A stretch of DNA of 64,000 nucleotides from Liolophura sinensis (GCF_032854445.1 NC_088300.1:59618984-59682983); one strand, 5' to 3'; numbered from the stretch's first letter, positions 1 through 11,222 are shown. Translations and numbers: made by a program. The notes: generated by a model not told the origin, from the sequence alone.

Positions 1-174
1 CTGAATGATTAAGCAAACAGCCATGGTTAGGACGTGGCCAGGCCCTCGTTATGGCCCAATAATCTGAAATAATCACATTCTGTAGTATTCATCTGAAAAG
101 GGTTGAAGGCGCTCGTGAAAAAGGTCGAGAAGGACTCTCCGGGCCTATTAACATAAACCACCTTCGAGCATTGC

Positions 175-545
175 GACGAAGTGGAGGAATGCGAAGGAGC
201 GATGGAACGATGGAAGGGTACAATGGAGCTGTGGAAAGGAACGATGGAGGGATGCAATGGAGTAACGCTATGGAGCGAATGAATGATGCAGCCATAGAAA
301 GATACGTTGGAGCAATGCGATGAAATTATGGGAGTGTTCGATGGAGGAATGGAAAGGAACCGTTGGGCAATGCAATGGAACCAAGGAGGAATGCGAGAGA
401 GAACAATGGAAAGGAACCTTTGGGCAATGCAATGGGACTATGGAGGCATGTGAGAGAGAGCAATGGGAAGGAACCGTGGAGCATTAAAATGATTGAGAGA
501 TGCAAAGGAGCGAATGTGCAAATGTGCAATGCGGTTGAAATATAG
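175..545. repeat. purine-rich degenerate tandem repeat
   Basis: The plus strand is G/A-rich and built from imperfect units around GCAATGGA, GGAGGAATG and GAACGATGG. The clearest pair has a period near 57 bp: GGAACCGTTGGGCAATGC near 357 recurs as GGAACCTTTGGGCAATGC near 414. Short open frames on both strands here follow from the repeat, which is stop-poor, and are not evidence of genes. Confidence 0.6.
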
Positions 546-560
546 AGGAAATATGCAATG

Positions 561-1397
561 AGGCAATCAAGAAATGACGCGTCTGCAATGATTACGCGAT
601 CGTTGGAAGTCAGTCATAATGGATGAATCAACGATCGTGGTTTCACGCCTCTGTGGCAATATTACAGTAATTCAGTGAAGTAAAGAGGGCGTTGCCACGA
701 GTCTATAGGGATTTCATGCTTGAATGAATGCAGTGATAAAAGAGAACATTAGCCAAAACCTGCGAAATATCGTAAAAGTTGTGAAATTATATAAATATTT
801 TAACACTTGTAATATTAGACCTTCTTATGTAAGGGTAATTACTCTGAACGTCGTCCCATAGCTAGCCCCATCGCCTTATCATCTTGTCAGGCAGATCACT
901 GGCATAATTATTAGGTATACAGCTGTACAGCTTTTGGCGTCTTTATGAAGGAGTTCAAAACTGGACCCGTGAGACCTGACCACACATGTCGACCAATGTT
1001 TTTGCCAAGTGGTTTATACCTTTTTGTCTGTGAGATATTGGAGCATGCAGTGCTAGGTGTCAAGACGACCTATATTGAGGTGTAAGAAATGTGTCTTAAT
1101 TTCAGGGTGTATTTTACATTCAAAGCATAACTGTTCAAAGGAATGAGAGAGGTAAGAGATGATGCGATTGTCATTTTTAGGATGATTCGTGTGAGGTTAT
1201 ATTTCGTGACGTTTATGTGACGTCGCAAACTCTGCTGTATGATGTCATAAAGCAAAAGACTATTGTGGCGTCTAGATATGTCGCACAGATAGACCAATGC
1301 AGAGAATGTGAGACAATTAATACAATAGGTTTACTGAAAAGGTTATTATATTTCCAGGCAAAACTATAATAGCGCCCTCTGAAAGAGCTGTGGAGGG
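561..1397. other. unannotated non-coding stretch
   Basis: I see no exon-like frame, transposon motif or clear repeat here. Base composition is ordinary AT-rich intergenic DNA. Confidence 0.5.
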
Positions 1398-1440
1398 ATC
1401 TGCACCATCTCCATCTGCACCATCTCCATCTGCACCATCA
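1398..1440. repeat. 15-bp short tandem repeat
   Basis: About 2.9 copies of a 15-bp unit (ATCTGCACCATCTCC). The next stretch, 1441-1840, shows nothing recognisable. Confidence 0.7.
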
Positions 1441-1844
1441 TATACTTTAGTTCTGCGCGCAGCGTGTCCAGCGGTGGAGATTGAACGTTATATTACTTTT
1501 ACTTGGGTCACAGTTGGGCGTGTCCTTTTTCTAGGACTCCATTATTATTCATAGTCGGCGGTCGATAATACGAGCAAGATCAAAGTCAGTCTGCTTTGTA
1601 CGAATTGGAAATTATTTTCACCACCATACCGATTTCTTTTTAAACAGACTTTAGGGCGGTTGATTACCTTCAGCGAGAGAAAATTGTGACCTTGACTCTC
1701 TTGATATATGGTACGGTTATTTTTGAGCAATCAAATCGCTTCATGTAGACTAATGGCTCTTTATTTGTTCTATATATATAAATTGTTATGAAGATATATG
1801 CCCTTCATCTTGTTCCAATAATCTAGCAATTGTAGTGCTGGAAA

Positions 1845-2035
1845 ATTTAAAAATACACACAAAAACACTTGGGTTGAAATCTAAAGCAACCACTTGTGTT
1901 GTTTCAATGCAGAAATGTGTTAACCCAACACAAAGATGTGTTAAATAAATGTGAAGTACATATGTTTGTGTTATAAAAAAATAAAGCACAAATGAGATCT
2001 TGTGTTAATTCAACACAAGACAGAGCTGTTCAAAT
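1845..2035. repeat. cluster of TGTGTT/AACACA inverted motifs
   Basis: The motifs TGTGTT and AACACA recur in both orientations. They form small palindromes: TGTGTTAACCCAACACA near 1916, and CTTGTGTTAATTCAACACA near 2001, whose arms are about 8 bp. This could be the remnant of a small inverted-repeat element or simple low-complexity DNA. No transposase is visible. The following 2036-3120 holds nothing I can name. Confidence 0.35.
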
Positions 2036-3124
2036 ATGACAAGATTTCTGTTTGGAAAGAACACAATGTACTGATCACAATTTTCACTGTTTTCCTTTTT
2101 AGTGAGACTTGTTTAGTGTCGTCCAGTATTTACCGTGCTGTTTAGAAACCTTTTTTTAAGACCTTCCTCTGAAACCACTGATCGTACCACAGCTTATATG
2201 TAAATGTATGAAAGAAATAGTTAACTGAGTTTTATTTTAGGAATAATGAGATCTCAGTCATGTCACCTGTATGGATTTTTACGTCATTTCGGCGTGTGTG
2301 TTAATTTACATGTACTGTTAACCTGAAGCATTTCATTCAATCAACTGAGTAGCTCTGAAATGTAATTACGACAACTTGTCATATGCAGCTTTGTGGTGGT
2401 GGACAATCTATGTATGTTTGTATATAGGTACACACGTGGGAAAGTTCGTCAGCAACAGCAAAAGATTACTTCCGCTTCTGGTACCCATAAAACTGACTAC
2501 CATGGTAGAGCTGAATATTTCCTGAGTACGGTTTAAAGCAACAATTGAATCAAATTAAAATTTTCATACATTCAAATATTTTCAGACCACTTTTTAAAAC
2601 CTATAAAGTCGAAACTGTATCTGTTGATATATGAAACACATGCCTCCACTGCACAGGGGGTGGAAATATACGTAGATCGTGGCGAATCGTACCGTATAGA
2701 TGGTTTGTTTTGAGTCCAGGTCGAAAACATATTACTAAGAAGGGGATGAAAGCAAAACAGCGACGACGGCCATAACAGTTGTGGTAACACGCTTTTAATT
2801 ACGAGTTATTTAACACGGATTAGACCAAGGGAGGAAGAAATTAGTAAAACCAATCAGCTTAACTAACAATTAGCTTAGCATTTTAACGCAGACCATCGAA
2901 GGCTCCTGGGTTGATGGTATTAAGAGACCACGAGGTGTGTTATTTAGTACAGCTGGTGTGGTTTGCGTACTGTGATACTGTGGTCACCAGTGACGGCTAA
3001 TAAATTGGTATTAACATCAGTCCATGTTTTCAAAATCTGATTGCCTCATGTCATGACGTAAGGGGGTCGAGTGTAAATTAATTGCTACTATTCTAGTATT
3101 CAAGCCTTAACGTCAGCAAGATAA

Positions 3125-3336
3125 AGCACAACAGCTGACATCTATTGTTTATCACCATAGCTGATTCACAGCTGACGTCTATTGCTTGTCACCATAGGCT
3201 GATTCACAGCTGACGTCTATTGTTTATCAACATGGCTGATACACAGCTAGCGTGAATTGCTAATCAACCCTATTATCACATAGGTTGATTAGCAATTCAC
3301 GTTAGCTGTGTATCAGGTATGACCTATTATCACATA
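3125..3336. repeat. degenerate ~40-bp repeats with CAGCTG core and inverted copy
   Basis: Units of about 39 bp built on ACAGCTGACGTCTATTG followed by TTATCACCATAGCTGAT occur three to four times. They match in style the CAGCTG...GCTAATCAAC units at 11.0-11.2 kb and the 41-bp array at 12-13 kb, so they look like older, diverged members of one family. The last unit is followed by an inverted copy of itself (described separately). Confidence 0.65.
3236..3316. repeat. 34-bp inverted repeat (hairpin-forming)
   Basis: The left arm, 3236-3269, begins CTGATACACAGCTAGCG. The right arm, 3283-3316, is its reverse complement with a single mismatch (GCTAGCG against GCTAACG). The spacer is 13 bp. The arms are a unit of the local CAGCTG repeat family, so the structure is an inverted duplication of one repeat unit. 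Confidence 0.85.
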
Positions 3337-3380
3337 TTCTTGAGTACGGCGTAAAACATCAATCAAATAAATAAATAAAA
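3337..3380 (+). mobile_element. SINE-A, tail-only insertion
   Basis: Only the terminal 44 bp of SINE-A is present: TTGAGTACGGCGTAAAAC followed by the AATAAATAAA tail. It is flanked by a perfect 12-bp direct repeat, TATTATCACATA, at 3325-3336 and 3381-3392. That is the expected scar of target-primed reverse transcription stopped very early. A caution is that TATTATCACATA also occurs at 3271-3282 as part of the surrounding repeat. Confidence 0.75.
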
Positions 3381-3429
3381 TATTATCACATACAGCTGAT
3401 ATATATTGCTAATCATCGTGTCTTATGTA

Positions 3430-3661
3430 CATTTATTTTATTTATTTGATTGGTGTTTTACACTACAGTCCGCGTAGTCGTTCTCTTATATAGATGGTGG
3501 GAGGAAAAGCGACAGAGCCCGAGGAGAAACCAACGCAACGCTTCATCACATACGATGAAGTCAACATGAGCTGGACTTGAACTGGTAGCGACCACATTGG
3601 TGAGAGGCTTGTGAGTCATTGTGCTGCAATAGTACTCTAACTACTAGGCCACGGAGGCCCT
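3430..3661 (-). mobile_element. SINE-A, near full-length, diverged
   Basis: Read on the minus strand it has the tRNA-like head at the 3661 end (GCCTCCGTGGCC...), a box-B-like CAAGTCCAGCTCATG, and a tail ending in ATCAAATAAATAAA at the 3430 end. It is well diverged from the younger copies at 35.7, 42.2 and 51.7 kb. Confidence 0.8.
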
Positions 3662-3719
3662 GCTGTGTCACATACATCTGATGTCTACTGCTAATCAACC
3701 TCATCATATATTCAATATA

Positions 3720-5979
3720 TTCATCATACTATTCAAGTCTTTACGAGGGCAGAATAAAGCCCGATGGTTTCTTTTTCCTGTTTGTACTCGCTATATGCTG
3801 TTAAGTCTGTCGCCGCTGTATTAGAGGTAAGCCACAACCAGTCGTTCTGAGACTGATGAACAGTCAGTCTTCACATATTTTGCTGTTCGAGCACTATAGT
3901 GTTGAACTTTGAACACCATAATAAAATATAATGCATTGTATATCCCACATTGGAAAGCTATTCGTAGAAGAACTACGATTTGCAGCTAGACTATATAAAG
4001 TAGGCTTCAGGCATGATAAGAACGGTGCTACCATCACATCACCAGCACGAACAGACGCAGTATGGCTGACCGAAATTCAGACAGAAACTAGCGTAATCAA
4101 GGGCATTTTAGCATCTGTAATGTCGGTCTTCTTTCTGTAGATTGTCACAATTTGTTTCCATTCTGTCCTCCGTATAATTTTGATATTTTTTTTTTCCACC
4201 AGAAGAAATTTTTTTGTTTTATATGACGTCACACATGCATTATTATGGATATTGCCTTCATCAAATCAAAGAAGAAAAATGTCATTTTAATATTTATATA
4301 CGCGTTTAATTTAATACAATTGTTAAAAATCTTGTTTCTTTTCACCGATAAAAGTGGTATTTTAAACTATTTAACATGACATGATTTTGTAATTCTACGT
4401 TTTTTATTACACGGCCGGTTTACACTGGACGTTTACAATATATGTCTTATTTATTGTATTGCAAACAATATACTGTCAAAAATAATAATAAAAAAATATA
4501 GCATCGAATTTAATAGTTTTAAGTCGTACTGAAGACATTTAACTTACATGACATCCTCAGTTTGAGGGTTGAGGAAACCAGAGTTCAGCGGAAGCAAAAA
4601 GTGGATTCGAGCACGCGACGTCAGCGATCAAAGACCCGACAGTTTGAGCAAAGCAGCGCTTTAACCGCCCGAGCTTATATAGTTTAAACATATTTGTGAT
4701 TTGAGAGCCTCACACGAGGTTTATGGAAGTGTTGAAACGTGACTTTGTGTGCGAAGTCAGTAGAAATGAATATTATGCTGTTATGTCATCCAGTTATATC
4801 AACAGATCAGGGATCGACCTGTTAATATTTTTTTTTTACAGCTTGAGCCTTTCCACCATATATAAGTCTAGAATACTGTACTCATGAATTGAGGTAAGCC
4901 ACCGAAGTTCTGCCTCGCTTCATACCAACAGGGATTATTTATTGAGAATACAACTTATGTACCGGTTTATAGCTTTAATGTTTACACATGCCAGTATTTC
5001 GGCACCGTCAACAAAATACTGTGTGTTTTGAGACGGAAGCCAGACTGTCTCCTTCCTAAAATAATGCATCAATTGTGTTTTCTCGCCATGGAACCGCTGC
5101 TAAAGCTTCGTTTGATCCTATCTGTAGCGTTTCTTAAAGTATCACATATATCAAGTGATTTCACTTTATATCAAATAAAATGATTTCACCGCACTTTACT
5201 GCATGGGATAGGGCTGGTTTCAATACTGAAATAAATGCGAAGATATTCTTGTAGAGCCATATATTTATATATATTTATGTGAAGTACAATGCAGTGAAAT
5301 TTAATTATCATATAATTGCTAATTTAAGCAATTCTAACGACAATTGGAACGTATTATCATGGTTAGAAGAACACAACAGCTAACGGTGTTAAAACTCAAG
5401 CGTCTAAAGAAGACCTGTTAATATGCGGAACAGATCATCCATGGAGAATTGTGGTCGGAAACGTTTCGTTTTTAGCAATAGATTTCACCGAATCACCGAA
5501 CAAAATGTCAATACTGCACAAATGGCTTGTGTGAATCGAGGCAGACACCCTGAGAATTTTATCCATTCAAACACGCTGCTACCAGATTGCGCAGCGCAAC
5601 CTGTGACGTAGCCATTACCCATTCACTCCATGAATTGACATATGATAACACAGAAGTACTGTATAAGGCATCATTCTGAGATAGTTTACAACGATTTAGT
5701 TACGTATAGCTGAGGCGTATTTTCTGACAGTGTTGTGGGACAGGTCTATATCATTTACGGACCACCACAGATGTAAAATTAGTTGATGAACAAGCCGTGT
5801 AATATTCAACGACGTCTCGGCCCCAAATCGCATTAATCTCCCCACTAGACCCTAGACCTACTAAGAAAACGCTGTTCAGACTGTACAAATACATTTTTGT
5901 CGTCCATTTTACTGTTTAGTCAGATATTTTATAAGTTAAAATTTTTCATAGTTAAACTGGGCCAATTCCGCTATCCAGC
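3720..5979. other. unannotated AT-rich stretch
   Basis: No supported gene. A 69-codon frame at 3931-4140 and a 62-codon frame at 5423-5611 have no recognisable domain, no clear splice context and no coding-like bias, so I do not call them. Confidence 0.45.
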
Positions 5980-6027
5980 GCATTTCTGCAGCTCCGAGTT
6001 TTCCTGAACTTTATCCATGTCAATGAG

Positions 6028-6480
6028 TCATTGTCTATATACACTGCACACTGAGCTCCCAGAAGTAAGACTGTACTTTTCAGTCAGTGCCCACTTCAAT
6101 GCAACCAATTCAAGTTTCCTGCTAGAATAGGTGTCAATGTTTCTCTCGCTCTTCCATAGCGACCTGCTGGCGTAGCTCAGTACAACACGACCCCCTGATT
6201 GATCTTGAGGTATAACTGCACCAAGGTGACGGTAGCTAGCTTCCACCTCCAAAATATAAGGTCTTCTGTAATGTTGGTATTCAAGAACTGGAGCTTCTGT
6301 GAGTTTATATTTCAGTTCCTAAAAGGCCTTATCACACTCTGCATTTCACGCACCCATCCCCAATGTCTTTGTCTTCCTGGTCTTACAGTAACGTGTTCCA
6401 GGGAGTATTGCATTTAATAGAGTTGCCAGCCCCAGGAACCTACACAAATCAGCCTCTGTGATCGGTGTTGGACAGTCTCG
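6028..6480 (-). pseudogene. gypsy RT end and RNase H remnant
   Basis: In minus-strand frames I read CPTPITEADLCRFLGLA, the usual block just after the RT palm, then LTEAPVLEYQHY, then the RNase H start with ILEVEASYRHLGAVI and the block KLELVALKWALTEKY. The first RNase H catalytic Asp (normally in a V-D-A-S context) is Glu here. The glutamate of the later block (KLELVALKW) is kept. Stops interrupt the frame, for example before the NAECDKAF segment. A conserved fragment, not a working enzyme. Confidence 0.8.
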
Positions 6481-6525
6481 AACTGCGTCTTTTCTTCCTC
6501 AAGAGAAACTCGCCTCTGGAATTTT

Positions 6526-6571
6526 TCATAGAGCTCCAGTTAACCCGAAGGGCAGGCGGGTATACTCGTAA

Positions 6572-6602
<31 letters not shown>

Positions 6603-6810
6603 ACCAAATTCCAACCCTAAAAGCTGTCTTCTCCATATCTGTTTTAGCAACGGGAATCTGGTTAAACCCATGAGTGAGATTCAAGCTACTGAAACACTTC
6701 GGACCCTGGAGAGCATCCAATGCCTCTTCTATTGTGGGTAAGGAGTGTGCGGGAGTTTTCGTTTTAATATTCAGACCTCTGTAGTTATCTTGAGCTTTCT
6801 CGTTTGACAC
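6526..6810 (-). pseudogene. gypsy reverse transcriptase fragment
   Basis: The 94-residue minus frame has the classic RT finger and palm start: HSLPTIEEALDALQGPKCFS, SLNLTHGFNQIPVA, EKTAFRVG and YTRLPFGL. The loop before YEYTRLPFGL is swollen by a G-run and a GT/AC microsatellite (6571-6604), which adds CVCV and poly-Gly in frame. Just after LPFGLTG the sequence jumps to FLGLA-type sequence, so the part of the palm that holds the YxDD catalytic motif is deleted. The enzyme cannot be active. Confidence 0.85.
6571..6604. repeat. C-run plus CA microsatellite inside RT
   Basis: A C homopolymer of about 17-18 bases is followed by a (CA)n run of about eight units on the plus strand. It sits in frame in the dead RT. 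It probably grew after the element was inserted, since Gly-rich and CVCV insertions are foreign to this RT loop. Confidence 0.85.
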
Positions 6811-7045
6811 CCCTATCTAAAGCCTTCCTCAGACACTCCTTCACTTCAGGCCTGCAGCAACGATTCTCGCTGTGTTTCAGTCAATTTGCCTACGTCCATT
6901 CTGCACACCTGAACAAACCGATGGGGGTGCGAGGCTGTATGTAACGCATCAGCTAAAGAGAAATTGGTCTTGCAGAAGTATTCTACCGGTGGACTCAACA
7001 GTCACCAGTGATGGTCGAAGACGATAATGTGCGATAATGAAGTGC

Positions 7046-7654
7046 TCAAAGTGACAGGTTCCACCAATCCTGAAAAATCATCTGCAGGCCGTGCCGAACA
7101 AGTGAGTGTTGTGATCCTGAGGGCTGGAACCAACACTGGTTTATCATTTGCCACTTCCACCATGTGCACTGTATTTTTCTACTAGAGCCTAGACACTCGG
7201 GTTCCTTATAAAGAGCAAGAATGACTTCCCACTGTGCAGGTTTCTGAAGGCTAAGCTTACAGTCTTTTATAATCCTAAAAATGTTTGGTCCAATAATCAC
7301 AGGTACATCCTGCTTTCTCTTTACCATGTCACTTTGAACGTCTTTAGCCACAAGAAAACCCATGCCATCAAACACATGATCGAAAAGCTTTATGTCAGTC
7401 TCAATGCAGCCCACAAAAGGAATATCCTGTCCCTTTGCTCCATAGATACGGATACATGACTCCACATTCATCGAGTCTTTATATACCAAGTGTCTCTTGA
7501 AAAACGATTCTGTCACTGTCGAAACTTGAGCCCGCTTGTCAAGAAGACATGGAACTTCGACATCATATAACACAACCAATGACTCTGGACAATCGCCAAC
7601 TACTTTACGCATAAGTGAGTGAACATTGTGTGCACCTATTGTGTGGCTGTCCAC
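7046..7654 (-). pseudogene. gypsy aspartic protease region
   Basis: A 202-codon minus-strand frame lies between the zinc knuckle and RT, where retropepsin is expected. The segment VEVPCLLDKRAQVSTV aligns with the retropepsin active-site block, which normally reads LLDTGSQVS. The catalytic Asp is kept, but Thr-Gly is replaced by Lys-Arg, so the site is broken. Downstream, VPVIIGPNIFRII matches the usual ILG-type flap and end region (typically ILGxNFL). The frame is long because it has kept few stops, not because it is functional. Confidence 0.7.
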
Positions 7655-7659
7655 AAGAG

Positions 7660-8297
7660 TCTCTACTTGTTTAAAGCTTTCTCTTTTTGACTTAACTTTG
7701 GACAGTTTCTTTTCAGGTGGTCAGGTGAATGGCAATGCCAATATGCCTGAAGATCCGCGAGACTGCTTGATGACTTTCAATAATTCATTTGTCTGCTGCT
7801 ATTGTTGTTTCAGTTGCTGACCTTGAACATCGATGGCTTTCGCAACTGGGCCATTGTCTCATGGCACGCTACTGGATTTCTGCCGGTCCAGCGAATCACG
7901 AAGTTCAAAGAAAGACAACCGTGAAGCTCTTCATTCAGTGGTAAATCGTCCTTTCAGCCATGGCTCCCGACACGCCCTGCTGCAGGGTCCTTCTTAGTAA
8001 TCCTGTCCTAAATGTCCACAAGTTCCAGAGAGCAAGTGAGAAGATCTTCTGGTGTTTGCACCACGATTACTGAGAATCCGGGAAGAGAATTCAGACCGGG
8101 AAAGTTTCCTGGCTTCTTGATTTTTCTGGATGGTCTCTAAACTTCTCAACCTTTTGTTCGGGAAGAATCAAAACATGTTTCCGATCAATTACTGCAGTTC
8201 TTTCACTTAGAATAGCGTTCTGTTCCTGTATCCATGCCTTCAACCTCTCAAGTTCTTCACATAGCTTTGCCATGGCACTGGAGTCACCTTCAGCCAT
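7660..8297 (-). pseudogene. gypsy gag with broken CCHC zinc knuckle
   Basis: The minus frame starting at 8297 begins MAEGDSSAMAKLCEELERLK, a coiled-coil-like gag start, followed by an EKFRDHPEKS block typical of gag capsids. It stops at 8091 and continues in other frames. At about 7705-7750 (minus) the sequence reads YWHCHSPDHLKRNC: spacing fits C-x2-C-x4-H-x4-C, but the first Cys is Tyr. This Cys-to-Tyr change (TGT to TAT would explain it) would abolish the knuckle. Confidence 0.7.
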
Positions 8298-8597
8298 TTT
8301 GTGGATTTACATTTGATAATTAATGAGAGATATGCACATTACAATTTCCGTGAGTGCTTAGAGTATAACGTAGTGCTAATTACCATTCCAGTAACATAAC
8401 ATACTTATAGTGGATCCAGTTATAAACACAAAGGTAAACACTGTACTGTTATAAGCATGTTTTAATTACTTCATCTCCGTTTCAACAACTGAAAATTGTA
8501 CCACCTGCCTCAGCAAAAACATCCTGGGGCCTGGGGGGCCGTCTTCCCATAACAGATTTTGTCTGGTACTCGTCTTGGGAAATCCCACCGGTGCCAC

Positions 8598-9210
8598 CAT
8601 GTAAACGAGGTAGGAATATAAATGAGTGAAGAACCCATCAATTGGAATCAACCTGAGAGCCCTTTATTGTCCAGTGAGAACCAACAAATACACCCAGAAA
8701 TAACCTTTGACAAAATTACTCCTCTGTTAGAAAGTATGTAAATTCACTATGGCATCATGCTATCACCAGTTTTACATGTTCTGTGATATAACATAAACGT
8801 TTAGCATCTTACACCTGCATATCACCAGTTTAACACGTTCTGTGATACAACATATGCTTTTAGCATCTTACGCCTGCATATCACCAGTTTTATACGTTCT
8901 GTGATACAACATATGCTTTTAGCATCTTACACCTGCATATCACCAGTTTTACATGTTCTGTGATACAACATATGCTTTTAGCATCTTACGCCTGCATATC
9001 ACCAGTTTTATACGTTCTGTGATACAACATATGCTTTTAGCATCTTACGCCTGCATATCACCAGTTTTATACGTTCTGTGATACAACATATGCTTTTAGC
9101 ATCTTACGCCTGCATATCACCAGTTTAACACGTTCTGTGATACAACATATGCTTTTAGCATCTTACACCTGCATATCACTACTTTTACACATTCTGTGAT
9201 ATAACAATAA
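8598..9210 (-). repeat. probable 5' LTR of the gypsy element (boundaries open)
   Basis: On the minus strand the sequence ends ...GTTTACA and is followed at once by TGGTGGCACCGGTGGGAT (8597 downward), which has the look of a gypsy primer-binding site after an LTR ending in CA. Upstream on that strand is an AATAAAGG signal near 8660 and then a 59-bp tandem array. The outer LTR edge and the second LTR were not found, so this is inference from position and motif. Confidence 0.4.
8758..9210. repeat. 59-bp tandem array, about 7.5 copies
   Basis: Exact 59-bp period: full units start at 8818, 8877, 8936, 8995, 9054 and 9113, with diverged copies at both ends. Each unit holds CATATCACCAGTTT, GTTCTGTGATACAACATATG and TTTTAGCATCTTA. 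Inner copies differ at only one to four positions, so the array is recent. It probably lies in the LTR U3 region of the adjacent gypsy element. Confidence 0.9.
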
Positions 9211-10765
9211 TTATTTCTTCTCTTTACACACATATATTCCTATCGTCAGTTTTACACTGATTTATAGTTACCCTTTTACTCATGTATGTCATCAGTTTTA
9301 CACCAAAATGGCAATCATATGTTTACTCTTTTTCATATGTTATTTTCATATCCTGGGTTTTCATGGCAGGAATGATATAACACACATACCTCAAGCTTTT
9401 ACTGCTTATACATATACACACATCATTACACATGTATGATATAACATTTCAGGATAAAGTTAATCAGGGGGAATAACCCATTCTCCTATTTTAAGAACAC
9501 GTTTGAACACAAAAACTATGAAAATAGGACTACAGAAGTTCGAATAGAACTACAGGAGTTAGAACAAATTTATCTATAACAATAATGGTATGCCACCCTA
9601 CCCTGATCTGCCAACTGGGTGGGTGTTAACATCATATAGTAATTCTTGTTGGCTAACTAGCGCACCATCTGTAACAAGTGGTATAGCCATCTCAGTAATG
9701 AACTTATCATGGACAGGAGGAATCCCTAACCATATATGTGTGACTTTCAATCCGTACTGTGTACCACAATTACTGTGTTCTATAATACCTTACAAAGAAA
9801 ACAGCAAAGTAACTCACATGATGAATCGTCCAAAGAATCAAAAATCTCTGAAATGAGATAGCTCATCGGTATCTGCAAGATCTGTGTGACATAGCTAAAA
9901 TGGCGGTTTCCGTTCCACAAGAAGGCTCACGCGCCACATAACAGTTTCCTTACGTTTCATCCAAAATTTAAAATATGTCAATATGCAATTAAGAAACTCC
10001 TAATTAATTATAGGTCAGAATACAAATTACGAACGAAGAAAAATATATGCTTGAAAGCAATTCTTGCAGAGTATGAAATGTCGGGTTGATACTAAAATCA
10101 GTACATAAGCCTAAATGGACTTTGCACAAAAATTACGGAAAGGAGCATAATATGTTTCGTTTGAACTACCGAGTAGCAGCCCTCACAAAAGGACTAAAAA
10201 AAGGTATGCAATTATAGGCATCTAACTCGATATCCTATTTGATAAAACGGTTTCAAGGCAAGCATATTGTGGAGAATGCGTTAGAAGGCATGAAATATTA
10301 TGGTGAATGTAGAGTTCCTCTGAACTTGCATATTATATTTTTTTAATCTTATAAAAATATGATTGCGTGAACCAACACTGAGAATACTTCAGTATACCTT
10401 GCTACAACCTAACTAGACACCATTCCCGCAGGAAAAACGCTTTCAAATAGCAAGGCTATCTGCTTTTGATAAAACTTTTTTCTTTTGATAAAACAAATAG
10501 TATAAATCACATGAAGTTTACACATACATGGTCTTCAGTAATTGTACTTCATATTCAAGTAAGTTTTAATTGCTTGCCTGCATGACCAAAAATTATACCT
10601 CCCTGCTGCACCGAAGTGCACGATTTCATATTTAGTTGCAAGGGGTCCTTTTGGCTGTGTTGCTAATCAGTAGTCGATAGTGGATAGATTTTTAAAATCT
10701 AAATACCGTTAAAGTCAATACTCAATTTTAAGGATTTTTAAGAATGATTGCTACAATCATTCGCA
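9211..10765. other. unannotated stretch
   Basis: The start (9211-9470) repeats fragments such as TCAGTTTTACAC and ATATAACA, so it may be the decayed continuation of the 59-bp array or LTR. The 88-codon frame at 9590-9856 has no recognisable domain. The remainder is AT-rich with nothing I can name. Confidence 0.45.
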
Positions 10766-10890
10766 CCCTGCGGATGGTTTTGGGTTTCCCCAGGGCTCTG
10801 GTTTTCCTCCCACGATATTGCTGGCCGCCGTCATATAAGTGAAATATACTTGAGTACGGTGCAAAACACCAATCAAATAAATAAATAAAT
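10766..10890 (+). mobile_element. SINE-A 3' part
   Basis: It begins at the CCTGCGGATGG body block, runs through GGTTTTCCTCCCACGAT and GCTGGCCGCCGTCATATAAG, and ends GAGTACGGTGCAAAACACC plus an AATAAATAAAT tail. The tRNA-like head is absent (5' truncation). Confidence 0.85.
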
Positions 10891-11034
10891 CACATAATCG
10901 ATAATGATTCAAATCTTTTTTTTGTGTTTCAGACCATACAGTCAGGTTCTAATTAACAACTTATTTCATTCTTGTCATAGTGTTATTGGATAAGGACATC
11001 CATCTATTGCCAACCTACCTCCAATTGTGCACAG

Positions 11035-11222
11035 CTCAGATGTCTTTTGATAATCTACCCCTAATCACTCACAGCTGAGGTCTATTGCTAATCTACCTCC
11101 AACCACACACAGATGATATCTATTGCTAATCAACGTGTGTGATACATAGCTAATGTCTATTGCCAATCAACCTCTTATCACATACAATTGATATATACTG
11201 CTAATCAACGTGTATCATATAC
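11035..11222. repeat. diverged CAGCTG/GCTAATCAAC repeats
   Basis: Four to five imperfect units of about 40 bp follow the pattern CACAGCTGAGGTCTATTGC, TAATCTACCTCC or TAATCAACGTGT. These are the same family as the repeats at 3.1-3.4 kb and as the exact array at 12-13 kb, and are probably ancestral to it. Confidence 0.65.

Larger units (their letters stand above)
5990..8300 (-). mobile_element. decayed Ty3/gypsy LTR retrotransposon, internal region
   Basis: Read from 8297 down to 5990 the order is gag, zinc knuckle, aspartic protease, reverse transcriptase, RNase H. That is the Ty3/gypsy order. Integrase and the 3' LTR are not seen. The parts lie in different frames separated by stops, so the element is dead. 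A probable PBS and 5' LTR lie upstream at about 8598 and beyond. Each domain is described separately. Confidence 0.85.

Noticed and set aside
9590-9856. 88-codon frame
   Set aside because: No recognisable motif or coding bias; it lies next to decayed LTR or array sequence.
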